From the NCBI RefSeq assembly GCF_001421535.1, contig NZ_LMKN01000001.1:310001-374000 (forward strand): 64,000 bases of DNA, in the 5' to 3' direction. Below are positions 1 through 9,274 of this stretch, in pieces. How positions within the stretch are numbered: the stretch's first letter is position 1; each line of letters begins with the position of its first letter. This DNA is from Sphingomonas sp. Leaf20 (GTDB lineage: Bacteria > Pseudomonadota > Alphaproteobacteria > Sphingomonadales > Sphingomonadaceae). The notes under the pieces were generated by a model. It was not told the origin of the DNA and did not search any database. It saw nothing but the letters and a program-made list of their open reading frames with translations. The position numbers and the translations under genes are program-made.

Positions 1-711
1 GCCATCGACCGACAGCCGCGACCGCTCGCCCGTCACCGTGTCCTCGAGCTCGAGCGCGACCAGCCCGGCATTGCCGCCGCCATCGACGAACTCGCGGACT
101 TCCTTGTTCCACAGCACCGTCACGCTCTTGTGCGCGAACAGCCGCTCCTGGAGGATCTTCTCCGAGCGGAGCGAATCGCGGCGGTGGATCAGCGTCACGT
201 CGGGCGAGTGGTTCGTGAGGTACAGCGCCTCCTCAACCGCGGTATTGCCGCCGCCGATGACCGCGACCTTCTTGCCGCGATAGAAGAACCCGTCGCAGGT
301 CGCACACGCGCTGACGCCCTTGCCCTTCATCGGCTCCTCGCTGTCGATGCCGAGCCACTTGGCCTGCGCACCCGTCGCAATGACGAGCGTCTCGCCCTCA
401 TACACGTCGCCGCTGTCGCCGGTCAGGCGAAATGGCCGGCTGCTGACGTCGACCTTGACGATCGTGTCCCACATCATCCGCGTGCCGACATGTTCGGCCT
501 GCGCCTGCATCTGCTCCATCAGCCACGGCCCCTGGATGACGTCCTTGAAGCCGGGATAATTCTCGACATCGGTGGTGGTGGTCAGCTGGCCGCCCGGCTG
601 GATGCCCTGAACGACGATCGGCGCCATTCCGGCACGCGCGCCATAGATCGCGGCCGACAGCCCGGCGGGCCCCGAGCCGAGGATGAGCATGCGGGTGGTA
701 TGCGTCGTCAT
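1..711 (-). CDS. trxB: Thioredoxin reductase (3' end outside window)
   Basis: Flavoprotein that passes electrons from NADPH to thioredoxin in the cytoplasm. The protein starts MTTHTTRMLILGSGPAG, an N-terminal FAD-binding Rossmann motif at about residues 12-17. The redox-active CATC pair lies near residues 136-139, followed by the NADPH-binding GGGNTAVE motif at about 150-158. This CATC-before-NADPH-motif order is typical of low-molecular-weight TrxB. About 237 residues are visible; the C-terminal part of the FAD domain runs off the left edge. The start is the ATG at 711, where the FAD motif sits at the usual distance. AhpF further right has the same fold, but TrxB lacks its N-terminal thioredoxin-like extension. 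Confidence 0.93.
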   Translation of the reverse strand, partial: MTTHTTRMLILGSGPAGLSAAIYGARAGMAPIVVQGIQPGGQLTTTTDVENYPGFKDVIQGPWLMEQMQAQAEHVGTRMMWDTIVKVDVSSRPFRLTGDSGDVYEGETLVIATGAQAKWLGIDSEEPMKGKGVSACATCDGFFYRGKKVAVIGGGNTAVEEALYLTNHSPDVTLIHRRDSLRSEKILQERLFAHKSVTVLWNKEVREFVDGGGNAGLVALELEDTVTGERSRLSVDG

Positions 712-837
712 TCTGATATCCTTGGAGAGTCAGACGTCATCTAGGCGATCAACCGTGTGATTTGAACCATCGACAGAACGCTTTGGCCTGCATCGAAACC
801 ATTCGCGCTTCGTTGAAGGAGGAAATCGGAGATTATA

Positions 838-3126
838 ATGAGCGAAGACCGCACGATTGAGATCGAGGATTACACCGCGCCCGCAGGCGGCTGGGGATCG
901 ATGAAATCGCTCATCGAGATATCCGCGCGCGAAAAGGTCGGTCCCGAAGTCGTCCGCGAACTCGCACGCCAGAACAAGCCCGACGGCTTTGCCTGCGTCA
1001 GCTGCGCCTGGGGAAAGCCCGCGCACCCGCACGTCGCGGAATTCTGCGAGAACGGTGCGAAGGCGACCGCATGGGAGCTGACATCGTTCCGCGTGACGCC
1101 TGCGTTTTTCCAGGAGCATACCGTCAGCGAACTGCTCGGCTGGAAGGATTACGACCTCGAACAGGCCGGGCGCCTCACGCATCCGCTGAAATACGACGCC
1201 GCCACCGACAAATATGTCGCGTGCAGCTGGGACGAGGCATTCGCCGGGATCGGCGCGAAGCTGAAGACCTACGACCCCACAAAGGTCATCTTCTACGCCT
1301 CGGGCCGCGCCAGCCTCGAGACCTCGTACATGTATAGCCTGCTCGCTCGGATGTACGGCAGCCAGAACCTGCCCGACAGTTCGAACATGTGCCACGAGAC
1401 GACCTCGGTCGGGCTGAAGTCCGCCATCGGCTCTGCGGTCGGCACGATCCACCTGACCGACTACGAGAAGTGCGACGCGATTTTCTACTTCGGGCAGAAT
1501 CCCGGCGTGAACAGCCCGCGGTTCCTCCACCCGTTGCGCGATTGCGCGAAGCGCGGTGTCGAGATCGTCGTCTTCAATCCACTGAAAGAGCGCGGCCTCG
1601 AGAAATTCCAGGATCCGCAGAACCCGATCGAGATGGTCACCGGCAAGTCGACGCCGATCGCATCGCAATATCACCAGGTGAAGACCGGTGGCGACGTCGC
1701 CGCGATCATGGGGATGTGCAAGTATCTGATCGAAGCGGACGACCGGGCGAAGCAGATCAACACGCTGCCCGTGCTCGACCACGCGTTCATCGCCGAGCAC
1801 ACGACGCGGTTCGAGGATTTCGCCGACTCGGCGCGCCAGACCGACTGGGCGACGATCGAGCATGAGAGCGGCCTGCCTCGTGCCGATATCGAGGCGGCAG
1901 CGAAGATCTATGCAAAGTCGAAGGCGGTCATCGCGGTTTATGGCATGGGGCTGACCCAGCATGTCGGCGGCATCGACAACGTCCACATGGTCGTCAACCT
2001 GATGCTGTTGCGCGGGAATATCGGCAAGCCGGGTGCGGGCATGGGCCCGGTGCGCGGCCATTCGAACGTGCAGGGACAGCGGACGGTCGGCATCACCGAG
2101 AAACCCGAACTCGCCCCGCTCGATCTGCTCGCCGAGCAATATGCCTTCGAGCCCCCGCGTGAAAAGGGCTGGGACACGGTAGCCTCGTGCGAGGCGGTCC
2201 TCGACGGCAGCGCACAGGCGTTCATCGGTCTCGGCGGCAATTTCGTCCGCGCCATCCCCGACCATGCGACGATGGAGCCCGCATGGGGCGGTCTCGACCT
2301 GACCGTCCACATCGCGACCAAGCTCAACCGCTCGCACCTCCTGCCCGGCCAGACCTGCTACCTGCTCCCGTGCCTCGGCCGGATCGAGACCGACATGCAG
2401 GCGACCGGACCGCAGAGCGTATCGATCGAGGATTCGTTCAGCCAGATCTACGGCTCGAAGGGCAAGGCCACGCCGGCCGCGGAAACCTTGCTCTCGGAAC
2501 CCGCAATCGTCGCCGGGATTGCCAAGGCCACGCTCGCACCCAACCCGAAGCTCGACTGGGATTCGTGGGTCGGCGACTATGGCCATGTCCGTGACGCGAT
2601 CGAGGTGTCCTATCCCGACATGTTCGGCAACTTCAACGTGCAGATGTTCACCCCCGGCGGCTTCTGGAAGGGCGTCCCCGCGGCGCACCGCGAATGGAAG
2701 ACCGAAAGCGGCAAGGCCGAATTCAACGTCCCCCAGTCGCTCAACGTGACCGGGTTCGAGGAGAGCGAAGGCCGCTTCCGCCTCATGACGCTGCGCTCGA
2801 ACGATCAGTTCAACACCACGGTCTATGGCTATCACGACCGGTTTCGCGGCGTGAAAGGGACGCGCGACATCGTCTTCATGAACGCCAAGGACATCGCACG
2901 GCTCGGCATCGCCGACGGCGACGATGTCGATCTGGTCGGCGACGCGGGGTCGAACGCGGACCGGCGTCTGGGCAAGCTGCGGGTCGTCGAATATTCGATC
3001 CCGGAAGGCTGTGTCGGGGCCTATTATCCCGAGTGCAACCTGTTGATGCCGGTGTCGCATCACGCGCGCGAAAGCCATGTTCCCGCCGGCAAGTCGGTGC
3101 CCGTCCGGATCGAGAAATCGCGCTGA
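838..3126 (+). CDS. FdhF/YdeP-family molybdopterin oxidoreductase
   Basis: 762-residue molybdopterin enzyme resembling the alpha subunit of formate dehydrogenase, YdeP subgroup. The natural substrate of this subgroup is uncertain. Visible signs are a CVSC pair at residues 53 and 56 in the N-terminal region, the SNMCHE motif with Cys185 at the likely Mo-ligand position (Cys, not selenocysteine), and a C-terminal dinucleotide-binding domain with the RSNDQFNTT segment near 660. A GGAG sequence 7 bases before the ATG supports the start. The downstream mobA and fdhD overlap in sequence and supply, respectively, the guanylated cofactor and sulfuration of this enzyme class, so the three form a self-contained operon. 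No partner beta or gamma subunit is adjacent, as in YdeP-type enzymes. Confidence 0.9.
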   Translation: MSEDRTIEIEDYTAPAGGWGSMKSLIEISAREKVGPEVVRELARQNKPDGFACVSCAWGKPAHPHVAEFCENGAKATAWELTSFRVTPAFFQEHTVSELLGWKDYDLEQAGRLTHPLKYDAATDKYVACSWDEAFAGIGAKLKTYDPTKVIFYASGRASLETSYMYSLLARMYGSQNLPDSSNMCHETTSVGLKSAIGSAVGTIHLTDYEKCDAIFYFGQNPGVNSPRFLHPLRDCAKRGVEIVVFNPLKERGLEKFQDPQNPIEMVTGKSTPIASQYHQVKTGGDVAAIMGMCKYLIEADDRAKQINTLPVLDHAFIAEHTTRFEDFADSARQTDWATIEHESGLPRADIEAAAKIYAKSKAVIAVYGMGLTQHVGGIDNVHMVVNLMLLRGNIGKPGAGMGPVRGHSNVQGQRTVGITEKPELAPLDLLAEQYAFEPPREKGWDTVASCEAVLDGSAQAFIGLGGNFVRAIPDHATMEPAWGGLDLTVHIATKLNRSHLLPGQTCYLLPCLGRIETDMQATGPQSVSIEDSFSQIYGSKGKATPAAETLLSEPAIVAGIAKATLAPNPKLDWDSWVGDYGHVRDAIEVSYPDMFGNFNVQMFTPGGFWKGVPAAHREWKTESGKAEFNVPQSLNVTGFEESEGRFRLMTLRSNDQFNTTVYGYHDRFRGVKGTRDIVFMNAKDIARLGIADGDDVDLVGDAGSNADRRLGKLRVVEYSIPEGCVGAYYPECNLLMPVSHHARESHVPAGKSVPVRIEKSR

Positions 3127-3638
3127 CGCAGGACAGTATCCTCGGCGTCGTCCTCGCGGGCGGGCAGTCCTCGCGCTTCGGGTCGGACAAGGCCCAGGCG
3201 CTGTTCGGTGACCAGCCGCTCGCGCATCACGCAGGAAACCTGTTGCGGCCCTATGTGGCGGACGTCGTCATCGCAGGGATCGGCGGTACCATCATCGACC
3301 TGCCCGAGCCCGGGCTCGGGCCGCTCGGCGGGATAGCGGGCGCACTTGACCATGCCGCGACGCTCGGGTTCACCTCGGTCATCACGATCGCCTGCGACAT
3401 GCCGGTGCTGCCCGACGGCCTGCTTGCGGCACTCGCGCGTCGTGCGCCCGCCTATTGCAACGATGCGCCTGTGCTCGGCCACTGGCAGGCCGCGTTCGCC
3501 GCACATCTGCTCGCGCATATCCAACGAACGCCGCGCCGGTCCGTACGCGGCTGGGCCGAGGCGATCGGCGCGTTGCCGATCATCGCCGCGGGCCCGGTCC
3601 CCAACGTCAACACGCCGGCCGACATGGCCGCGCTATGA
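3123..3638 (+). CDS. mobA: Molybdenum cofactor guanylyltransferase MobA
   Basis: Transfers GMP from GTP to molybdopterin to make the guanine dinucleotide cofactor used by FdhF-type enzymes. The nucleotidyltransferase signature LAGGQSSRFGSDK lies at residues 11-23, and ACDMP follows near residue 90. No ATG, GTG or TTG lies at the right distance in this frame. The only sensible start is CTG at 3123, which overlaps the fdhF stop as CTGA. This gives 171 residues, slightly short for MobA (about 190). The 3' end overlaps fdhD as ATGA, indicating translational coupling. Family assignment is firm; the CTG start is inferred. Confidence 0.85.
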   Translation: MTQDSILGVVLAGGQSSRFGSDKAQALFGDQPLAHHAGNLLRPYVADVVIAGIGGTIIDLPEPGLGPLGGIAGALDHAATLGFTSVITIACDMPVLPDGLLAALARRAPAYCNDAPVLGHWQAAFAAHLLAHIQRTPRRSVRGWAEAIGALPIIAAGPVPNVNTPADMAAL

Positions 3639-4447
3639 CCGTCTCGCGGATCCAGCCGACCACGATCCTGCGCCCCGATTCGCAGACGCACGGCGAACGC
3701 ACGATTGCGGTCGAGGTCCCGGTCGCCATCGAGGTCGACGGGCTCGGCTATGCGGTGATGATGATGACGCCCGCCGACCTGGCCGAGTTCACCACCGGGT
3801 TCCTCCTGACCGAACGTCTTGCCGACGCTGCCGCCGACGTGCGCGACATCGACGTGTTCGAGGCGGAGGCGGGCTGGATCGTCCGCGTCGATCTGTCCGA
3901 CCGGTGCAAGGGGCGGATCCACGACCGCGTCCGCCACCGCACCAGCGACACGAGTTGCGGGCTGTGTGGCATCTCCGGGCTCGAACAGCTCCGCAAGCCC
4001 GTCGCGACCACCCCGCCCCGCCCGGAGGCGTCGGTAGAGGCGCTGTTCGCCGCGCTGGCAGGGTTGCGCGCGCATCAGCCGCTCAACGCGGCGACGGGGG
4101 CGATCCATGCCGCCGCCGCGTGCGACCGGTCGGGAGACGTGCTGGCCGCCTATGAGGATGTCGGCCGCCACAATGCACTCGACAAGCTCGTCGGCGGGCT
4201 GGCGATCCGGTCGACCGAGCCCCCCGCCTTCATCCTCGTCACGTCGCGAATCAGCTTCGAGATGGTCGACAAGGCGCTGGTGGCGGGCGTGGCGATGCTG
4301 GTGGGAATTTCCGCACCGACCAGTCTCGCGATCGATCATGCGCGGACGCACGGCCTGACGCTGCTCGCGCTCGCCCGAAGCGACGCGATCCTGGTCGTCA
4401 ACGATCCGTTCGGTGTGTTTGAAAATGGTAGCGAAGGAGGGACTTGA
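3635..4447 (+). CDS. fdhD: Formate dehydrogenase sulfurtransferase FdhD
   Basis: FdhD transfers sulfur from a cysteine desulfurase to the molybdenum cofactor of formate dehydrogenase-type enzymes. The sulfur-carrying loop CGLCG is at residues 108-112. The conserved segment AYEDVGRHNALDKL follows in the middle, and TSRISFEMVDKA comes after it. The ATG overlaps the mobA stop by 4 bases (ATGA). At 270 residues the length is normal. The last eight codons lie inside the convergent tRNA-Met gene, so its C-terminal residues are encoded by the complement of the tRNA 3' half. Confidence 0.93.
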   Translation: MTVSRIQPTTILRPDSQTHGERTIAVEVPVAIEVDGLGYAVMMMTPADLAEFTTGFLLTERLADAAADVRDIDVFEAEAGWIVRVDLSDRCKGRIHDRVRHRTSDTSCGLCGISGLEQLRKPVATTPPRPEASVEALFAALAGLRAHQPLNAATGAIHAAAACDRSGDVLAAYEDVGRHNALDKLVGGLAIRSTEPPAFILVTSRISFEMVDKALVAGVAMLVGISAPTSLAIDHARTHGLTLLALARSDAILVVNDPFGVFENGSEGGT

Positions 4448-4502
4448 ACCCCCGACCCCAGGATTATGATTCCCGTGCTCTAACCAACTGAGCTACTTCG
4501 CC
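4426..4502 (-). tRNA. tRNA-Met (CAT), elongator
   Basis: Cloverleaf of 77 bases read on the minus strand. The acceptor GGCGAAG pairs with CTTCGCT through a terminal G-U, the D arm is AGCTCAGTTGGTTAGAGC, the anticodon loop is ATCATAA with CAT at positions 34-36, the T arm contains GGTTCAAG, and the 3' CCA is encoded. The terminal G-U pair and the D arm fit elongator rather than initiator tRNA-Met, which would carry an unpaired first base. The 3' end overlaps the end of fdhD by 22 bases. Confidence 0.95.
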
Positions 4503-4567
4503 GTACCGTCTGCAGGAGCGCGTTCGTTCCTGCGAGGCGCGGCCTATAGGAAGCGGATTCGAGGCGG

Positions 4568-5083
4568 TCAAGCAAACATGTGACGGGAAATCGCTTCCCA
4601 GGGTCCGCCGCGGTACCACCACGCACCCAGACCGGCGATCTCGACGTCCCGCGATACGAAATCACGCTGCAGGTTGCCGAGCAGCAGCTTGGCAACCGAC
4701 GGGTTGACCTTGTTCTGGATCGTGACGTGCGGACGCCAGCCGCCCGCGTCCTGCGGCGTCAGCATCCCCGTGAACGCATCGGCCAGCCGCGCGCGTATCC
4801 CCACGAGCTCGGGCGATTCGATCCGGTAGGCGACGCCGCGCCCCAGCGACATCAGCCCGCCGATGCGCGCCCGCGGTGCTGGCAGCCCGCGCGTCTCCTG
4901 GTTCAGCCGGTGCTTCAACTCGTCGAGCCCTGACGGTGGCAGGTGGTGGAACAGTGTCAGGTGCGAATCGAGCTGGTTGCGCTCGGGCGGAAAATGCTCG
5001 CGCCGCATCGCGTCGAAAAACGCCGTGTCCTGCCGCCCGAACAGCGCCGTCACGATGATCGGCGCAGGCACTATGTCGGTCAT
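4568..5083 (-). CDS. 2'-5' RNA ligase / cyclic phosphodiesterase-like protein
   Basis: 171-residue two-histidine phosphoesterase of the LigT/2H superfamily. The paired catalytic motifs are HLT at residues 41-43 and HVT at 119-121, at the normal spacing for the fold. Members hydrolyse cyclic phosphodiesters or ligate RNA ends; the substrate here is unknown. The ATG at 5083 is two bases from the kup stop, so the gene is probably co-transcribed with kup and follows it. Earlier in-frame starts lie inside kup and are unlikely. Confidence 0.82.
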   Translation of the reverse strand: MTDIVPAPIIVTALFGRQDTAFFDAMRREHFPPERNQLDSHLTLFHHLPPSGLDELKHRLNQETRGLPAPRARIGGLMSLGRGVAYRIESPELVGIRARLADAFTGMLTPQDAGGWRPHVTIQNKVNPSVAKLLLGNLQRDFVSRDVEIAGLGAWWYRGGPWEAISRHMFA

Positions 5084-5085
5084 GG

Positions 5086-7017
5086 TCAAATCTCGATCTG
5101 GCTGCCGAGTTCGACCACGCGGTTGGTCGGCAGGCGGAAGAATTCCATCGCGCTTTCGGCGTTGCGCAGCATCCACGCGAACAGCTTCTCGCGCCAGATC
5201 ATCATCCCCGGCTTGTCCGACGCGAGCAGCGTCTGCCGCGACAGGAAGAAGCTGGTGTCCATCATCTTGAAGTCCGCGCCGCAGCTATGCACCTGGCGCA
5301 GCGCCGCGGGGACGTCGGCATCCTCCATGAAGCCATAGCGCAGGATCAGCCGGTGGAAGCCGTCACCCAGCTCCTCGCGCACAGCCCGGTCATGCGCCGG
5401 CCAGTAGGGCTGGCCGACGATCTTGACGGTCAGCAGGATCACACGCTCGTGCAGCACCTTGTTGTGCTTGAGGTTGTGGAGCAGCGCGTGCGGCACGCCG
5501 TCGGAGGTCGAGGTCATGAAGACCGCGGTTCCCGGCACGCGCGACGCCGAACCGGCCGCCGAGCCGATGAACACCTTGATTGGCATCGCCGCCTCGCGCA
5601 TCCGGTCGATCATCAGTTGCCGCCCCTTCGACCACGTCGTCAGGAAGGTGAAGATGATGAGCCCGATCAGCAGCGGGAACCAGCCACCGTCGGGCACCTT
5701 GGTCAGGTTCGCGGCCAGATAGGCGCCGTCGACGGTGAAGAAGATCGCGAGCAGCGGGATCGCGGCGATCTTCGGCCAGTTCCACAGCCGGAACAGCACG
5801 ACACCGAGCAGGCAGGTGTCGATCAGCATCGCCCCCGTCACCGCGATGCCGTAGGCGCTGGTCAGGTTCGACGAGGTGCGGAAGAACAGCACCAGCAGGA
5901 TCACCATCACCATCAGCGCGCCGTTGACCAGCGGGATGTAGATCTGGCCCGCAGTCGCGGCACTGGTATGCTCGATCCGCAGGCGCGGGATGAAGCCGAG
6001 CTGGATCGCCTGCTGCGTGACCGAGAACGCGCCCGAGATCACCGCCTGCGACGCGATCACCGCGGCCATCGTTGCGAGGATGACGAGCGGCAGCTGGAGG
6101 CTTTCGGGCGCGAGATTGTAGAACGGGCTGACGAGCGCCGCCTGCCCGTCGCGGAACAGCAGCGCGCCCTGCCCCATGTAATTGAGGATCAGCGCGGGGA
6201 GCACGAAGAACAGCCACGAAATGCCGATCGGCCGGCGGCCGAAATGCCCCATGTCCGCATAGAGCGCCTCCGCGCCGGTCACCGCGAGCACGACTGAGCC
6301 GAGCGCGAGGAAGGCGCGGGTCGGGTCGATCAGGAAGAATTCGACCGCATAATGCGGCGAGAACGCCCAGAGCACGCCCGGCGTCTGGATGATGCTGAGG
6401 ATGCCGAGCACCGCGATGACGCTGAAATACACCAGCATGATCGGCCCGAACACCATGCCGATACGCGCCGTGCCGCTCTTCTGGACCCAGAACAAGGCGA
6501 TCAGGATCGCGATCACGATCGGCAGGACGAGCCCGGCAAAGCTCGGCGCGGCGACCGCCAGCCCCTCGACCGCGGACAGCACCGACACCGCGGGCGTGAT
6601 CATGCTGTCGCCGTAGAACAGCGCGGTCGCGAACACGCCGAGCAGGATGATCCCCTTGCTCCATCGCCGCGTCTTGGTCTTGCCGGAGACGAGCGCGAGC
6701 AGCGCCAGGCTGCCGCCCTCGCCCTTGTTGTCCGCGCGCATGATGATGATGACGTATTTCACCGTCACGACGATCATCATCGACCAGAACATCAGGCTGA
6801 TGACGCCCATGATGTGCGCCGAATCGAGCGCGAGCTTGTGGTGCCCCGCAAAAGTCTCGCGGAACGCGTAGAGCGGGCTCGTGCCGATATCGCCGAACAC
6901 GATGCCGATCGCCCCGAAGGCGAGCTTGAGCATGCCGTCCGAATGATGGTGGCCGGTATCCGGATCGAGGCCGGCGGGGGGCACGGTCGAAGCCGCGGCG
7001 GTCTGGTCGACGCTCAC
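5086..7017 (-). CDS. kup: Low-affinity potassium transporter Kup
   Basis: 643-residue K+ uptake protein of the KUP/HAK family, driven by proton symport across the inner membrane. About twelve hydrophobic segments fill residues 30-460. The family-typical first segments [20 protein letters not shown] and [16 protein letters not shown] are visible. A hydrophilic C-terminal domain of about 170 residues ends in the conserved FFLSRQTLL and [15 protein letters not shown] region. The length matches the family. It heads a two-gene operon with the 2H phosphoesterase gene. No K+-sensing element was recognised upstream. Confidence 0.96.
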   Translation of the reverse strand: MSVDQTAAASTVPPAGLDPDTGHHHSDGMLKLAFGAIGIVFGDIGTSPLYAFRETFAGHHKLALDSAHIMGVISLMFWSMMIVVTVKYVIIIMRADNKGEGGSLALLALVSGKTKTRRWSKGIILLGVFATALFYGDSMITPAVSVLSAVEGLAVAAPSFAGLVLPIVIAILIALFWVQKSGTARIGMVFGPIMLVYFSVIAVLGILSIIQTPGVLWAFSPHYAVEFFLIDPTRAFLALGSVVLAVTGAEALYADMGHFGRRPIGISWLFFVLPALILNYMGQGALLFRDGQAALVSPFYNLAPESLQLPLVILATMAAVIASQAVISGAFSVTQQAIQLGFIPRLRIEHTSAATAGQIYIPLVNGALMVMVILLVLFFRTSSNLTSAYGIAVTGAMLIDTCLLGVVLFRLWNWPKIAAIPLLAIFFTVDGAYLAANLTKVPDGGWFPLLIGLIIFTFLTTWSKGRQLMIDRMREAAMPIKVFIGSAAGSASRVPGTAVFMTSTSDGVPHALLHNLKHNKVLHERVILLTVKIVGQPYWPAHDRAVREELGDGFHRLILRYGFMEDADVPAALRQVHSCGADFKMMDTSFFLSRQTLLASDKPGMMIWREKLFAWMLRNAESAMEFFRLPTNRVVELGSQIEI

Positions 7018-7218
7018 TGGACGGTGAATCGACCCGGAAGTGCAGCAATCATCATCGAATGTCCGATTTCACCCTGTGCCCCAAGCGCGCGCATTTAGCA
7101 TGCACGTCAGGGGGCGGCAACGGCACCGCCGGCAACGTGGATTAACCGCTGCTGATCATGTACCGCCGCTCCCCGAGCCGGTTGCGATGCATTTTGCGCC
7201 CGTCTGGGCGTCGAACCG

Positions 7219-7659
7219 TCAGCGCGTGATCACCTCGCGAATCACGAAGTGCGACGCCAGCCGCGTGACGCCCGGCAATTGCGACAGCGTCTCGCGGTGG
7301 ATGCGTTCGAACGTCTCGCCCTGCCGTATCTCGACGTGCAGCATATAATCGGCCTCGCCGCTCATCAGGAAACACTGCACTACCTGCGGGCAGCGCACGA
7401 TCTCCGCCTCGAAGGCCGCCATCGTCTCCTTGCGCTGGTCGCGGAGCGTCACGTTGACGAGGACGATGCTGGGATCGCCCCGCGCTGCCCGCGACAGCAC
7501 CGCGCGATACCCGCTGATCGCACCGCTTTCGCGCAGCTGCGCCACCCGGCGATGCGCCGCGCTCGCGGACAGCCCGACCGCCTCGCCAAGCTCCGCACTC
7601 GTCAGATCAGAATTCGCTGCCAGCAGGTCGAGGATCCTGCGCTCGATCGAATTGGTCAC
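7219..7659 (-). CDS. Lrp/AsnC family transcriptional regulator
   Basis: 146-residue regulator with an N-terminal winged helix-turn-helix (about residues 3-50, including the recognition helix GLSASAAHRRVAQLRESG) and a C-terminal RAM ligand-binding domain (about 65-140, with VVQCFLMSGEADYMLHVE). The gene is divergent from alanine dehydrogenase across about 125 bp. That layout is typical of an AldR-like regulator controlling ald in response to alanine, but this role is inferred from position. Ligand and operator are not visible. Confidence 0.9.
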   Translation of the reverse strand: MTNSIERRILDLLAANSDLTSAELGEAVGLSASAAHRRVAQLRESGAISGYRAVLSRAARGDPSIVLVNVTLRDQRKETMAAFEAEIVRCPQVVQCFLMSGEADYMLHVEIRQGETFERIHRETLSQLPGVTRLASHFVIREVITR

Positions 7660-7785
7660 AAATCTCGCGCCGCGACGTCGCTAATCACACAAATCATGCG
7701 TTTGACGTAGCTGACCGGGACATGTTTGCGAACCCTTCCCGCGCGAAGCAGCGTAAAAGGCGCGCAAACATAAGGAGTGGAAGCA

Positions 7786-8892
7786 ATGCGTGTCGGTGTC
7801 CCCAAGGAAATCAAGAATCACGAATATCGCGTCGGCCTGACCCCGCCATCGGTCGCCGAGCTGGTCGCCGCAGGCCACGAGGTCGTCGTCGAGACTCAGG
7901 CCGGGTCGGGCATCGACTTCGAGGACCAGGATTATGTCGACGCGGGTGCGACCATCCTCCCCGACGCGAAGTCGGTCTTCGCCGCCGCGGACATGATCGT
8001 GAAGGTCAAGGAGCCGCAGCCGGTCGAGATCGCGATGCTCGAACCGCGCCACCTGCTCTTCACCTATCTCCACCTCGCCGCCGACAAGCCGCAGGCCGAA
8101 GGGCTGATGAAGTCGGGCGCGACCTGCATCGCGTACGAGACCGTCACCGACCATCGCCGCGGCCTGCCGTTGCTCAAGCCGATGTCCGAAGTCGCGGGCC
8201 GCATGTCGGTGCAGGTCGGTGCGCATTATCTCGAAAAGGAACAGGGCGGCCGCGGCGTCCTGCTCGGCGGCGTCCCCGGTGTCGCGCCCGCCAAGGTCGC
8301 GATCCTCGGCGGCGGCGTGTCGGGCGTCAACGCCGCGCAGATGGCGGTCGGCATGCGCGCCGACGTCACGATCTACGACATTTCGAACGATCGCCTCGCC
8401 GAGCTCGACATGTTCTTCTCCAGCCAGATCAAGACCGCCTATGCCTCGAAGGCCGCGATCGCGGCGGCGGTGAAGAACGCGCATCTCGTGATCGGTGCGG
8501 TGCTTGTCCCCGGCGCGGCAGCGCCCAAGCTCGTCACGCGCGAGATGCTGAAAACGATGAAGCGCGGCTCGGTCCTCGTCGATATCGCGATCGACCAGGG
8601 CGGCTGCTTCGAGACGAGCCACGCCACCACGCACGAGGATCCGGTGTTCGAGGTCGACGGCGTGATCCATTACTGCGTGGCGAACATGCCGGGCGCGGTC
8701 GCGCGTACGTCGGCGTTCGCGCTCAACAACGCGACGCTGCCGTTCGCGCTGAAGCTCGCGAACCTGGGTGCGGAGGCGGCGATGAAGGCCGACCCGCATC
8801 TCGCCAACGGGCTCAACGTCTACAAGGGCAAGATCGCGTACAAGGCGGTCGCGGATGATCTGGATCTACCTTACGAAGCGTGGTCGAATTAA
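7786..8892 (+). CDS. ald: Alanine dehydrogenase
   Basis: Catalyses NAD-dependent reversible deamination of L-alanine to pyruvate and ammonia. The 368-residue protein begins MRVGVPKEIKNHEYRVGLTP, as expected of the family. Substrate-binding Lys75 and catalytic His96 are present in KVKEPQP and TYLHLA. The NAD fold motif GGGVSGVN lies near residue 172. An AAGGAG ribosome site ends 8 bases before the ATG at 7786, which rules out the GTG three codons upstream. The divergent Lrp-type gene is the likely regulator. Confidence 0.95.
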   Translation: MRVGVPKEIKNHEYRVGLTPPSVAELVAAGHEVVVETQAGSGIDFEDQDYVDAGATILPDAKSVFAAADMIVKVKEPQPVEIAMLEPRHLLFTYLHLAADKPQAEGLMKSGATCIAYETVTDHRRGLPLLKPMSEVAGRMSVQVGAHYLEKEQGGRGVLLGGVPGVAPAKVAILGGGVSGVNAAQMAVGMRADVTIYDISNDRLAELDMFFSSQIKTAYASKAAIAAAVKNAHLVIGAVLVPGAAAPKLVTREMLKTMKRGSVLVDIAIDQGGCFETSHATTHEDPVFEVDGVIHYCVANMPGAVARTSAFALNNATLPFALKLANLGAEAAMKADPHLANGLNVYKGKIAYKAVADDLDLPYEAWSN

Positions 8893-8942
8893 CCGGGAAC
8901 GGATGCGGAACGCGGGTGTTGGACAGGGGAAAGGAATTTCCG

Positions 8943-9161
8943 ATGTCCGACACCCCGAACCCCAAGTCCGAGCCCTTTTCGAACGCCGAGAAGGATCCGC
9001 ACGACTGGACGACCGGCGACGAAAAGATGACCGGCGCACAGGCGAGCTATCTCAAGACGCTCTCCGAGGAAGCGCATGAGGAATTCGACGAGACGTTGAG
9101 CAAGGCCGATGCCTCGCTCAAGATCGACGAACTCCAGGGCAAGACCGGCCGCGGCCAGTAA
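8943..9161 (+). CDS. DUF3072 domain small protein
   Basis: 72-residue acidic cytoplasmic protein of unknown function. The central segment MTGAQASYLKTLSEEAHEEFDE is the recognisable DUF3072 core, predicted to form a helix. The N-terminal third is rich in Pro, Ser and Lys and probably disordered. An AAAGGAA ribosome site just before the ATG at 8943 supports this start over the upstream in-frame one. It follows ald by 50 bp and may be co-transcribed. No functional link to alanine metabolism is visible. Confidence 0.75.
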   Translation: MSDTPNPKSEPFSNAEKDPHDWTTGDEKMTGAQASYLKTLSEEAHEEFDETLSKADASLKIDELQGKTGRGQ

Positions 9162-9274
9162 CGGCTCGCGCGGAGGAGAGATAGGACGCGACGCGCCGAT
9201 CTCTCCCCCTCTCCCCTAATTCTCCAAACCGCCCTGACGAACGTCGGGCTTCAAAGACCGCCACCCCGCGACCA

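Noticed and set aside
730..3078. 782-residue open frame on the minus strand opposite the FdhF-like gene
   Set aside because: Antisense frame opened by high GC codon use; composition rich in Arg/Ala/His with no domains, and it fully overlaps a well-supported gene.
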